A stretch of 64,000 bases of DNA from Leptospiraceae bacterium (GTDB taxonomy: Bacteria; Spirochaetota; Leptospiria; Leptospirales; Leptospiraceae). The stretch is taken from assembly GCA_017996175.1 (NCBI GenBank), contig JAGOHK010000006.1, positions 1 through 64,000 of the forward strand, given 5' to 3'. Under the pieces are notes generated by a model. The model did no database searches, had not been told where the DNA came from, and worked only from the letters and a program-made list of their open reading frames with translations. The position numbers were made by a program, and so were the translations under genes. Below are positions 18,076 through 26,614 of the stretch, piece by piece; the first letter of the stretch is position 1; each line of letters begins with the position of its first letter.

Positions 18076-19677
18076 ATGGGAATTCCAGAAATAAACCAAA
18101 AAATCATTACACCGAAAAAACATCCAGAAGTAATTTCGGAATACAATATAAAGAGCGGAAAATGGAAAGTAAACGCTGATGTGGTAATTATCGGTTCCGG
18201 TGCCGGTGGAGCAGTTGCGGCAGCCGAGCTTTCCAAGAACGGTTGGAATGTTATTTTAATTGAAGAAGGATCTTATTTCACACCTGCCCAATTCAATGGA
18301 GATGAATTTTTATCTAATGCGAGGATGTATAGAGATGCTGGATTTGTGCTTTCAGAAGAACAGACTTTGAACATAGTGCAAGGTAGAACTCTCGGTGGCT
18401 CGACGACCGTCAACTGGCAAACATCGCTTTACCCCCCGCACTATGTAACGGATGAATGGGAAAAAAGATTTGGTCTAAAAGATTATGCAAAAGAAAAAAT
18501 GAATCCTTATATCGAAGAGATTCATGCACGTCTTGGTGTTCACCAAATACCGGAAGAATTAATCAATAAAAACAACAATGTACTTCGAGCAGGTGGAAAT
18601 AAACTTGGACTCCATCCTGAAGTTCTTCCCAATAATAATCGTGGCTGTATTGGACTCGGAAGGTGTGGACTCGGTTGTCCCATCAATGCAAAACAATCTA
18701 TGTTTCTTACATTTTTGCCCGACGCTTTAGAAAAAGGAGCGAAGATAATTACGAATATGCGCGCCGTAAAAATAAAGGATGGAAAAATTAAAACGGTTAC
18801 TGCCGAGTTTACTCCAGATCCTTACGAAAAATATGGAAATGAATTAATCCAAGAAATGGAAATTAAGGCTCCTGTAGTAATTGTAAGTGCAGGTGCAATC
18901 GAAGGTCCCGCACTTTTACAAAGATCCGACCTCGGAAATAATTGGGTCGGTAGAAATTTTAAAGTTCATCCAACAGTCACTGTATTTGCTTTATTCGACG
19001 AAGAAATTAAAATGTTTTCCGGTCCACCTCAATCCATTGTTATCAAAGATGGTCACAACCAAGACAATACCGGCTACGGCTTCTGGTTAGAAACAGCACC
19101 CTACCGACCTGCACTTGCAACTGCTATCGTTCCCTTCTACGGCAAACAGCAATTTGACGTGATGAAAAATTATAAGAACTTACAAGCAGGAATTGTACTC
19201 GTTCGAGATGGAGCGGATGGAGAAACTAACGCACGCATAGAATGGAAATTTGGAAAACGCAAAGTCTACTTTGAAATTACACCAACCGATGGACGTAATC
19301 TTTTACGTGGAATCAAAATGCTCGCCGAAGTGCAAGTAGCCGCAGGTGCAAAGGAATTAGTTTTTCCTTTTACACGAATGAAGACTCCTTACAAAATAGA
19401 GAAGGATACAAACTTTGACTGGGTATTAAAAGAGTCAATCGCAACCGGTTCGATTAATATTGGTTCTGCGCACCCCCACGGTTCCATCCAAGCTGCTGAC
19501 TCTCCTGACAAAGGAGCTATTGCGCCTAACTTTGAACTCTATGGTCACAAGAATATTTTCGTCATGGACGCTTCCGTGTTTCCAACCGGACTTTCGGTAA
19601 ATCCGCAGATTACAACTATGAGTTTAAGCCTACGCGCATCACGCGCATTAGCCGCAGAGAAGAAGGATAGGGTTTAG
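18076..19677 (+). CDS. GMC family oxidoreductase
   Basis: 533 residues. FAD-binding GSGAGGAVAAAELS at about 40-54, the GMC signature GRTLGGSTTVNW, and the C-terminal catalytic pair in SAHPHGSIQ and VNPQITTMS. A cysteine-rich loop GCIGLGRCGLGCPINAK at about 190-206 is typical of the alcohol/sterol-type branch and may hold a disulfide or metal. Substrate cannot be told. The two upstream genes probably supply export, anchor and electron transfer. Confidence 0.9.
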   Translation: MGIPEINQKIITPKKHPEVISEYNIKSGKWKVNADVVIIGSGAGGAVAAAELSKNGWNVILIEEGSYFTPAQFNGDEFLSNARMYRDAGFVLSEEQTLNIVQGRTLGGSTTVNWQTSLYPPHYVTDEWEKRFGLKDYAKEKMNPYIEEIHARLGVHQIPEELINKNNNVLRAGGNKLGLHPEVLPNNNRGCIGLGRCGLGCPINAKQSMFLTFLPDALEKGAKIITNMRAVKIKDGKIKTVTAEFTPDPYEKYGNELIQEMEIKAPVVIVSAGAIEGPALLQRSDLGNNWVGRNFKVHPTVTVFALFDEEIKMFSGPPQSIVIKDGHNQDNTGYGFWLETAPYRPALATAIVPFYGKQQFDVMKNYKNLQAGIVLVRDGADGETNARIEWKFGKRKVYFEITPTDGRNLLRGIKMLAEVQVAAGAKELVFPFTRMKTPYKIEKDTNFDWVLKESIATGSINIGSAHPHGSIQAADSPDKGAIAPNFELYGHKNIFVMDASVFPTGLSVNPQITTMSLSLRASRALAAEKKDRV

Positions 19678-19684
19678 GAGTGCA

Positions 19685-19715
19685 TCGGCATGGGCTGAAC
19701 TAACACCCATGCCGA
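19685..19715 (+). terminator. Hairpin after GMC operon
   Basis: TCGGCATGGG (19685-19694) and CCCATGCCGA (19706-19715) form a perfect 10-bp stem with an 11-nt loop, followed by GATTTTATTTT. It lies 8 bp past the stop codon, fitting intrinsic termination. A second small stem GCCCC-TTT-GGGGC follows at about 19727-19740. Confidence 0.75.
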
Positions 19716-19808
19716 GATTTTATTTTGCCCCTTTGGGGCTTACAACTGTCATTCCCGAAATTTTTAATCGAGGATCTATCCAACAAATATACGAAAGAAT
19801 TTTTCTAA

Positions 19809-19985
19809 TCTACTGAATGGAAAGAAAATAAAAGGAATGGACAGGGAAGTTTTACATTTCCGAATGGATCCAAATATATCGGTGAATGGAAAGACGATAG
19901 AGCGAACGGTCAAGGGACTTTTAGATATTCTGATGGAAGTAAAAAAGTCGGTCAATGGAAAGATAATAAATATATCGAAGAATAA
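19809..19985 (+). pseudogene. MORN-repeat fragment lacking a start
   Basis: A frame bounded by a stop at 19806-19808 and TAA at 19983-19985 encodes about 58 residues of perfect MORN text: NGQGSFTFPNGSKYIGEW then ANGQGTFRYSDGSKKVGQW. No start codon or signal is available and full MORN proteins are longer, so this is the 3' remnant of a deleted gene. Confidence 0.7.
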
Positions 19986-20068
19986 AAAATGAAAAATAAA
20001 AAAATTGAATTCATCGAAATGAAGCAATCACTCTTACTTTTAGGCAAATTACTGTTAGCCCAAGCTTT

Positions 20069-20380
20069 CTACTCATTCCATTTATCCGAACGTTCCTGTA
20101 GTTTCTTCGGGGCTCTACTTTTATGCCAGATGCCGATTACGGAAATAAATTTTTCTCTAATGATATAGAGTAAATTAAAAGGAAATCTTTTTATAGGGGC
20201 TTTGCGAGTTTCCTTATAAAACATGGAATAGGAATCTGGCTTGTTAACAATCTGGATTATTTTATTTTTTACTTCATTTGCAAACTATTCTCCAAGACCT
20301 TCCTTTTGACTTTCATAGTATTCGTAACTTCGCGCCAAATCTTCAATAGCCTCAGGTTCAAGCCTTAATTTTTTTTCCAA
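20069..20380 (-). pseudogene. ParE/RelE-type toxin with premature TAG
   Basis: From a TTG complementary to 20378-20380, inside the antitoxin's last codons, the frame reads MEKKLRLEPEAIEDLARSYE, then TAG at codon 32 (complement of 20285-20287), then continues in frame through KPDSYSMFYKETRKAPIK, FPFNLLYIIREKFISVIGI and WHKSRAPKKLQERSDKWNE to TAG. Relatives have an acidic or polar residue at the TAG site. Without the nonsense codon it is a full 103-residue plasmid-stabilisation toxin. Probably inactive. Confidence 0.8.
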
Positions 20381-20642
20381 ACCGTTTCTCCAATATCTGA
20401 ATGGATTCTTCCCATGTATATCCGGCGTGAGGTTCTTTTTGCATTCTTGTTAAACGAATGTCTAATTCATCTTTGTAGGCTTGATCAATTTCCGGAGATA
20501 GAATTTCTTCGGCAGAATCCTCTAAGAATTCTTCATAAACTACAATGACTAATTTATGTTTGCCCGGCTTAATCTCTGGTGGCAGCTCTAATGTAATGAA
20601 TCTTGTCTCAGTGGTATCAACAATCGTTTCTAAAGCCTTCAT
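20358..20642 (-). CDS. Antitoxin of a decayed ParE-like pair
   Basis: 94 residues, overlapping the start of the toxin frame. The central stretch ITLELPPEIKPGKHKLVIVV is a beta-hairpin domain and the C-terminus (HAGYTWEESIQILEKRFGKK) is the typical addiction-module helix that wraps the toxin. Since the toxin frame is broken, this gene may be an orphan. Confidence 0.7.
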   Translation of the reverse strand: MKALETIVDTTETRFITLELPPEIKPGKHKLVIVVYEEFLEDSAEEILSPEIDQAYKDELDIRLTRMQKEPHAGYTWEESIQILEKRFGKKIKA

Positions 20643-20727
20643 TTTCGAACCTCACAAATAGAATTAGCTATTTAATATTCCAGTCAAGTTAAAATAAACT
20701 TAAAGTATAATTATTCAATTTAGTCAG

Positions 20728-21017
20728 ATGAAAAATCGAGGTAGAATTCAGGCTCAGGGAGGAGAAACCGAAGAGTCAATTTCTTGGTCGCAAGAAAATT
20801 CGCCAACAGTGGCAGATGGATTAATATGCTTCAGGAATTAGAATCAAAACTTTCCGAATCCGAGTTAGAACTAAGAAGCAAAGAACTAGAAAAAGCAAAA
20901 AACTTTATCGTAAATGCAGGTGAAAAAGGCGGAGTCGATGCTCAAGAAAGTAAAAGTTTTAGAGTTGACGGATCCAAAGATGTAAGAATAGATAAAAAAT
21001 TGTTTGTTTTAGGCTGA
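20728..21017 (+). pseudogene. Frameshifted small conserved protein
   Basis: The frame from the ATG at 20728 gives MKNRGRIQAQGGETEESISW, then SPTVADGL, and stops. The next frame, from about 20820, continues sensibly as MLQELESKLSESELELRSK, then NFIVNAGEKGGVDAQESK and SFRVDGSKDVRID. One missing base near 20816-20822 would join them into a protein of about 95 residues. Both halves have the look of a single conserved family I cannot name. It could instead start at TTG 20784 as a 77-residue protein, which I think less likely. Confidence 0.55.
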
Positions 21018-21031
21018 TAATAATAATTTCA

Positions 21032-21364
21032 ATGAACGCAATACTCTCAATTAAACCAATCTACACCCATAGCATTCTCTCAGGAAAGAAAAAAGTAGAA
21101 TTTCGCAAGGCTAGTTTTAAAAGAGAAGTGAGGAAAATCTATATTTACTCCTCTTCACCGGATCAGCGCATAATAGGATATTTTCTTGTGAAAGAAATTA
21201 TCTCAGATAAACCTAAGAACCTTTGGAATAAATATAATGAAGTTGGATATTTCATTTTAATTGATAAAGTTTTTAGGTTTAAAAATCCGATTAATCCGAA
21301 TACTGTATTCGATAATTTTACACCTCCGCAATCATTCTGCTATTGTGAAGATATCGAATCCTAA
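21032..21364 (+). CDS. ASCH-domain protein, shortened
   Basis: 110 residues. ILSIKPIYTHSILSGKKKVEFRK is the ASCH/EVE-like RNA-binding opening of the COG4933 type, followed by IYIYSSSPDQRIIGYFLVKEI and the closing PPQSFCY. Relatives carry about 20 more residues between KNLWNKY and the FILIDK strand (usually a segment ending in a DYF-type motif); that part is missing here. Either a natural short form or another decayed gene in this zone. Confidence 0.65.
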   Translation: MNAILSIKPIYTHSILSGKKKVEFRKASFKREVRKIYIYSSSPDQRIIGYFLVKEIISDKPKNLWNKYNEVGYFILIDKVFRFKNPINPNTVFDNFTPPQSFCYCEDIES

Positions 21365-21390
21365 AATTAAAATTTTTCTGCTTAATCCCA

Positions 21391-22689
21391 TTACTGTTTC
21401 AAACCTGTCTCTACTTTTTCTAAATTGCCTTTTGAATACTTATAGATTATTTTTTCTTTATCCTTCTGAATTTCTATATTTCCATTTGAAATTAAAATTC
21501 TATCACAAAATAAATAGTTTGGAAAAAGTTGTTCGAATATTCCTTTTTTATAAGCATAAATATGACAGAGAGGTGGCTCTCCTTTTGTTTCAAATTGAGC
21601 AATGACTTCTGGAACACCATCTTTATCAATGTCTTGAATTTTTAATGCTTTTTTATCGCCTGCTAGGAGAGTATGAAGTGTATCCTCATCTTTCCAAACT
21701 AAATAATAAGTAACCGCATAGTCGCCAAAACCTTTTTTTGTTTTTGCACCTGTCGGATAACCAACGATATACGCTTTTTGTTTTTTAGATTTGCCTTCTT
21801 TGATAAAAATTGTTTGAATATCAATTTTTCCATAATTGAAAGCATTTGTTTCATTAGATTGATTCTCTATCATTTTCCCAATGATTTCCTTTTCAAAACC
21901 CTTTGGCTTTTTTTTGCGAGATTTTAATGTATACGCTGAGAATGCTTCAGCGGAAAGAAAGCTCCCACTCTTTGCTCCAATCCAACTTACTACAATTTCT
22001 TCCGAATTTGGTTTTAAGGATTTTAATTCAAAATAATAATATTCATGTTCAGAAAATGTTTTTTTTCGATAAATTGGAATTACATCTCCTTTTTCCGGAT
22101 ACTCAGGCATTACCCCAAGTATTTCTCTTCCGGGCTTTCTATAAAAAATTGGCTCATTCGATTTAATTAAAAAATATCCAATTAATGTAAGCGGGAGAAA
22201 ATCTTCCTTATCCTCTTTGACAATCGTAAACCCGGAAAATATCCAACCCAATTTACCATTGTATTCTACTTTTAACCAATTACCGATTCGGGTTTCTATG
22301 ACTTCTCTTTCTTTTGTTTCTTCTAAAATTTCGCCTATCGTATCTTCTGGAATGATAAGAATTTTTTTACCGGTTACTTTTGGTTTGTCTCTTAGAACAA
22401 CTCCTGTTTTTATTACCACTTTGTAATAAGGATTTTCGTGTAGAGTAATATCCGAACTTTCAGACTTATCGGTCTTGTCAGACTTGTCGTCGTCGTCCGC
22501 GTCTCTTGTATCATCCTCTGTTTTATTCGGAGTAACCTCTTTCTCTTTTACAGTTTCAATTATTTTTTTTTCTTTTACAGGCAGAGTTTTTTTCTTTGAT
22601 GTCTGCACTAAAATTTCTTCGGAAATTAACCCTGTAACAGAGAATAAAATAAACAATATGTACAATTTAATTTTTAGTTGATTCAGCAT
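21391..22689 (-). CDS. Secreted SH3-domain protein (paralogue 1)
   Basis: 432 residues from the ATG at 22689, which gives a signal peptide (MLNQLKIKLYILFILF). A charged, low-complexity linker follows (DDTRDADDDDKSDKTDKS). Residues about 90-160 are a bacterial SH3 domain: GVVLRDKPKVTGKKI and WLKVEYNGKLGWIFSGFT. The C-terminal 150 residues contain a calcium-loop-like IQDIDKDGVPEVIAQF and end with EIQKDKEKIIYKYSKGNLEKV. The same C-terminal domain occurs in the next gene and, more distantly, at 48914-50476. Confidence 0.75.
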   Translation of the reverse strand: MLNQLKIKLYILFILFSVTGLISEEILVQTSKKKTLPVKEKKIIETVKEKEVTPNKTEDDTRDADDDDKSDKTDKSESSDITLHENPYYKVVIKTGVVLRDKPKVTGKKILIIPEDTIGEILEETKEREVIETRIGNWLKVEYNGKLGWIFSGFTIVKEDKEDFLPLTLIGYFLIKSNEPIFYRKPGREILGVMPEYPEKGDVIPIYRKKTFSEHEYYYFELKSLKPNSEEIVVSWIGAKSGSFLSAEAFSAYTLKSRKKKPKGFEKEIIGKMIENQSNETNAFNYGKIDIQTIFIKEGKSKKQKAYIVGYPTGAKTKKGFGDYAVTYYLVWKDEDTLHTLLAGDKKALKIQDIDKDGVPEVIAQFETKGEPPLCHIYAYKKGIFEQLFPNYLFCDRILISNGNIEIQKDKEKIIYKYSKGNLEKVETGLKQ

Positions 22690-22942
22690 TCTAGGTATCA
22701 TTTCGTTATCCTTTGTCCTATGAAAGAAGAGTTATATACCACTTGCTATAAAATAAGTTCCACAACTTTCCGCAAAATGGGTATTCCCAATTGCCAAGAA
22801 CAGTTTATTTAGCATTGCATCGGAATTTACTTTCGCTAGAGCTGGCAATTGGTATAACCATTATAATTTATAGACCTAGAGTTCAACTCAGAAATTAGTT
22901 TCCTTTTAGTTGTTCCATTATCAAACTTATGAAAGAATTGGT

Positions 22943-23833
22943 TCATTTCCGTAAAACTTCTTTTAGTATTCCTTTTTCATATCGATACTTGGTAGTTTTT
23001 TTGTCTTCTTTGATTTCAATTTTTCCGTCTGGTTTAATTTTCATATCATGGCAGTAATGATCTCCCGTCGGAAAAATAATCTTTCGATAACTATTATCTT
23101 TATAACCAAAAAGTTCGCAAGTCGAAGCTTCACCCCGACTTTCATAAGTAGAATAAATTTCTGGAATGCCGTCCCAGTCTAAATCTAGAACTTTTATTTT
23201 GTCATTTGCATTGATATTTTCTGATTGAAAGGTCTTTCCTTTTTTCCAAACAATATAATTACTTTGAAAGAAACTTCCGTAACCGCTTTTTGTCTTAGTG
23301 CCAAAGGCGAGAGAAAGGATAAATACTTTTTTTCTCCATAGTTTTTTATTATCAAATTGAACCGGAAGGAATTTTGTATCGAGCCAATTAAAATAACTTT
23401 CTCCATCATCGAGAAGAAGCAATTTTATATACTGCTCTTGTTCTCGAGTAAATTTTCCTTTACTTTTTTTGAAAGTGTAGTTAGTGAATTGATTTAATTT
23501 CAATAGTATACCATTATCCTTTGAAATCTAACCCTGCTTTTCTTTGTATTCAATCTCATACCAACGACCTTCTCTTCCATCGACTTTTTCAGTTTTTTTA
23601 GTCTGACCTATTATAAATCCTTTTTCATTATCCGGCAAGAGTTCTAATTTTTTAGAATTGCGATTTGGTTTTTCTCTTAATACTAAACCACTTTTTGTAT
23701 TTACTTGAAAGAATCTGGGTGAATCGTCGTAATCCTCATCTATTTCATTTTGTTTTAACTTATTTTCCTGTGAGTATATACCTGTTAACCACAAGCTGAT
23801 AAAATATAAAACGGAAAATATTCTTAATTTCAT
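22943..23833 (-). pseudogene. SH3-domain protein paralogue 2, interrupted by TAG
   Basis: One frame of 297 codons broken by a single TAG at 23528-23530. Before it: signal peptide MKLRIFSVLYFISLWLTG and an SH3 domain ending in WYEIEYKEKQG. After it, in the same frame, the paralogue C-terminal domain (LDLDWDGIPEIYSTYESRGE, IEIKEDKKTTKYRYEKG). In paralogue 1 the residue at the stop is tryptophan (GKLGW), so TGG to TAG is the simplest cause. The region between the SH3 and C-terminal domains is also shorter. An internal start at 23503 could still express the second part. Confidence 0.75.
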
Positions 23834-23841
23834 AATGATAT

Positions 23842-24219
23842 TTAAATTAGAGTTTTCAAAGTCTTTTCTAATTTTTTATCAAATGTATGTACTGTTACTT
23901 TTTTTATTTTGCTCATGGAAAATAAGTAACAGTCTACATAATCGAGATTCATTTTAGCAAAGCAATCAAGTGCCCCTATGACTACATCTAAATTATCTAA
24001 GGATATATTGGGATATAATAATAAGTCAGTTAAATTTTTAGATATTTCTTTTCTTGGAATGTTATATACTTTCGTTAATACATAAACTACTTCAAGAATT
24101 ACTTCTCCAGAAATAAAAATATTTTCATGATCGATAATCGCTTGAGCTTTTTTAAAAAAAGTCTCATCGTCTTCTAGTATATATCTAATAATAATATTAG
24201 CATCTACATTAGCGTGCAT
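23842..24219 (-). CDS. PIN-domain toxin (VapC-like)
   Basis: 125 residues. PIN acidic residues: D6 (VDANII), E43 (VILEVVYVLT), D93/D96 (LDYVDCYL), D114 (TFDKK). PIN toxins of this kind cut RNA, often tRNA. It overlaps the upstream antitoxin by 11 bases, the usual toxin-antitoxin layout. Confidence 0.85.
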   Translation of the reverse strand: MHANVDANIIIRYILEDDETFFKKAQAIIDHENIFISGEVILEVVYVLTKVYNIPRKEISKNLTDLLLYPNISLDNLDVVIGALDCFAKMNLDYVDCYLFSMSKIKKVTVHTFDKKLEKTLKTLI

Positions 24220-24448
24220 GTTTTTCCTTAAATACCATTTCTAGAACATCTACTTCTTTTTTTATGAGATTTTTATTTGCATATTTTTTTAAACTACCGC
24301 CTACATAGTTAGGCTTTCTTTTTTTAGATGGAAGCAAAATATTCTTATCCTCTTTTTCAACCTTAGATACGAATTTCATAGAGTTTAACATTTCGATCAA
24401 TAAATCAGCATTTTTCTTATTATTAATTTTTACATGAATTACTTCCAA
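24209..24448 (-). CDS. Antitoxin paired with PIN toxin
   Basis: 79 residues starting with TTG at 24448; GGAG 6 nt upstream supports it. An N-terminal beta segment with helices (MEVIHVKINNKKNADLLIEML) and a basic, flexible C-terminus suit an antitoxin. TTGAAA and ATTATC, 17 bp apart, lie upstream and may be its promoter. No named family recognised; role is from position. Confidence 0.7.
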   Translation of the reverse strand: MEVIHVKINNKKNADLLIEMLNSMKFVSKVEKEDKNILLPSKKRKPNYVGGSLKKYANKNLIKKEVDVLEMVFKEKHAR

Positions 24449-24516
24449 AGGATTCTCCGCCCGATAATTTGGTTTCTTATAGTTATTTCAAAATAGAATA
24501 AATTTACAAGCTATAT

Positions 24517-25380
24517 TCAAATCTCAGGAAATAAAGTTCTAATTTTCTTCATTTGCTCTTCATTGCGTTTGGTTGGATTTGTGAAGATAGAAAATTTAGA
24601 AGTACCGACTAGAGAAAGATCATCTCCATTTCCTAAAAGTGGAATTAAATCAGCAATTAACTTCTTCGCAGTAGCGTTATTATGCGTTAGGTTCTCTACT
24701 ATCATCTCAACAGTAACTGCTTCTTCATGTTCTTTCCATGAATCATAATCAGTAGACATACAAACCATCTGGTAAGCAATCTCTGCTTCACGTGCAAGTT
24801 TGGCTTCGGGAAGTACAGACATATTGATAATATCCCCTCCAACTAAACGATACATTTTAGATTCAGCACGGGTAGAAAAAAGTGGTCCTTCCATACAGAT
24901 CAAAGTTTTACCATGATGGATTTTTATATCTAGGTTTTTACAAAGGGAATAAATTCTATCAGATAGACTTTTAGAAAATGGATCTCCAAAACTAGCATGG
25001 GCAACTACACCATTTCCGAAAAAAGTAGATTCACGAATTCCTTTTGTTCGATCAATAATTTGGTCAGGCAAGACAAAATCACGCGGAGCAATTTCTTCTC
25101 GTAAACTCCCAACGGAGCTAAAGGCAACAATTTCTTCTACGCCTAACATTTTCAAGGCAGCAATATTCGCAAGGTTAGGAATTTCGGAAGGACTGATAAA
25201 ATGACCTCGTCCATGTCGGGGTAAAAATGCTATTAGCTTGTCTTTATAACGTCCAATCGTAATTGTGTCGGATGGTTTACCCCAAGCAGTATCCGGAAAA
25301 TAATTTTCCACAACTTCCATTCCCTCTAATTCATAAAGACCTGTTCCACCGATAATTGCTGCTTTTACTTTTTCGTTCAC
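24517..25380 (-). CDS. mtnP: S-methyl-5'-thioadenosine phosphorylase
   Basis: 287 residues. Splits methylthioadenosine with phosphate to adenine and methylthioribose-1-phosphate for methionine salvage. GGTGLYELEG at 11-20, PRHGRGH phosphate/substrate motif, the MTAP-specific EGPLFSTRAES and the core NMSVLPEAKLAREAEI are all present. No other salvage genes are nearby. Confidence 0.95.
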   Translation of the reverse strand: MNEKVKAAIIGGTGLYELEGMEVVENYFPDTAWGKPSDTITIGRYKDKLIAFLPRHGRGHFISPSEIPNLANIAALKMLGVEEIVAFSSVGSLREEIAPRDFVLPDQIIDRTKGIRESTFFGNGVVAHASFGDPFSKSLSDRIYSLCKNLDIKIHHGKTLICMEGPLFSTRAESKMYRLVGGDIINMSVLPEAKLAREAEIAYQMVCMSTDYDSWKEHEEAVTVEMIVENLTHNNATAKKLIADLIPLLGNGDDLSLVGTSKFSIFTNPTKRNEEQMKKIRTLFPEI

Positions 25381-25681
25381 GTATCTACTCCAAATCGTTT
25401 TCTTTTTTTATGAATTTCTAAATCGCAAGTATAGTCGAGTCATTTTTTTACTACCTAGATTTCTAATCTCGCTTCGCTTGATTAGAAATCTAGGTAGTAA
25501 GGGCAAAAGCCTGCCGGCGGCTTCCACCCTTTCGCTTAACGCTCTCCAGCAGCCGAGCTATGAGCTTACGCCCAAACCCATTATTTGTTAATTTGCAAAG
25601 CCATTTACGATCAATATTTATATAATCCATTTCAATTCTCACTAGAAATCAGGGAAATACATTTTTTATTACTGGATAAAA
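25381..25681. repeat. Long hairpin and GC-rich patch in a gene-free gap
   Basis: 25449-25468 and 25480-25499 are perfect 20-bp inverted copies (TACTACCTAGATTTCTAATC) around an 11-nt loop. Directly after it, about 25500-25580 is strikingly GC-rich for this genome (GCCTGCCGGCGGCTTCC, CTCCAGCAGCCGAGC) and not coding. The hairpin lies between two genes read leftward, so it could terminate the receiver-like gene. The GC-rich part looks like a dispersed repeat. Confidence 0.65.
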
Positions 25682-26614
25682 TTACTCATGGATGGTTGAT
25701 TCTCTAAGCCATTCGAACTGACGTTTGAATATTTGAAGAGAAATTTCTTCTTCGGAAAGAATATATTTTTCCTTCTTAAACTCTTTATCTTCGGGATAAA
25801 TAAAAATCAGTTGGTTATTTACTTTTCCTTTATAGAGTTTCAAAAAAGGTTTATCAAAAGAAACCGTTAGTCCATTTAGCTCATCTCGCCCTATTGGAAG
25901 TGAGTCTACAAGTAGTTCAATAACCTCCGCAGAGGAAAATAACACAGGACAAAAATCTTTAATGCCCATTGTCAAGTCTTGAAAAATATTCATGCGGCTA
26001 AAATCCTTTATCCCGATAACCCGCGGGAAATAATTGAGAGTAGACTTTATATTTTTAAATTCTCGCAGCAGCCTAATGACTTCAATTCCAGTTGTGTCCC
26101 AATCTAGAATCAAAAGGTCAAAGTATTTTTCTTTCAGAGCTTGAAACGCATAATCGGAGTTATTCGTAGTTACTTCTGTAATCGAAAACGATTTCAAAAT
26201 AGATTTAATCTTGTGGTTGAAGTTTTTATTGTCAGTCCAAATCAGTGCATGGATGGGATAAATTTCTTCCGTTCGTTTAAAAAATCCACTCGTCATAGAC
26301 TGAATCGAATACTTGTCTAAATTCCAAAAACTAGTAAGACCGGAAATTGAAGCAGCCCGCTTTTCTTCGTAGGACAAACGTCCAATTAGCTGCACCTGTA
26401 GAGACCAATTTAAAAATTCATTGAGAGCAGAACGATCAAATGAATCCACAAAGATCACTTCTTTTTTTTGTAAGGAAGGAATAGAAAATTCTCTACTCCA
26501 AAAAATAATTTTTACTTTCTCAAGTTCTAAACTTGCTAGAATAAATTTTTTTTCCTCAAGTGTGCAGTTAACAGCCATTACAGCAAGATTGGTTTCCTCG
26601 TAAATTGGTAACAT
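25682..26614 (-). CDS. Receiver-like domain protein
   Basis: 310 residues, no signal peptide. Residues about 122-235 resemble a response-regulator receiver: strand HALIWTDNK, helix, then FDLLILDWDTTG with D171 as the likely phosphoacceptor, and later VIGIKDF. The usual acidic pair at the first strand is reduced to one aspartate. The N-terminal 120 residues and the C-terminal 75 are unknown. It starts 1 base after the upstream lipoprotein gene ends, so they are co-expressed. Confidence 0.6.
   Translation of the reverse strand: MLPIYEETNLAVMAVNCTLEEKKFILASLELEKVKIIFWSREFSIPSLQKKEVIFVDSFDRSALNEFLNWSLQVQLIGRLSYEEKRAASISGLTSFWNLDKYSIQSMTSGFFKRTEEIYPIHALIWTDNKNFNHKIKSILKSFSITEVTTNNSDYAFQALKEKYFDLLILDWDTTGIEVIRLLREFKNIKSTLNYFPRVIGIKDFSRMNIFQDLTMGIKDFCPVLFSSAEVIELLVDSLPIGRDELNGLTVSFDKPFLKLYKGKVNNQLIFIYPEDKEFKKEKYILSEEEISLQIFKRQFEWLRESTIHE

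Noticed and set aside
19989-20140. Short plus-strand frame after the MORN fragment
   Set aside because: Its translation lacks any pattern and it runs over the better supported toxin frame on the other strand.
20069-23833. TAG read as an amino acid in this genome
   Set aside because: Two frames contain a lone TAG, but many intact genes here end in TAG (fliL at 8734, serS at 59058, and the broken toxin itself), so general recoding does not fit.
25500-25580. Integron attC site
   Set aside because: TTAACGCTC resembles one box, but the matching inverted box and cassette layout are missing and no integrase is seen.
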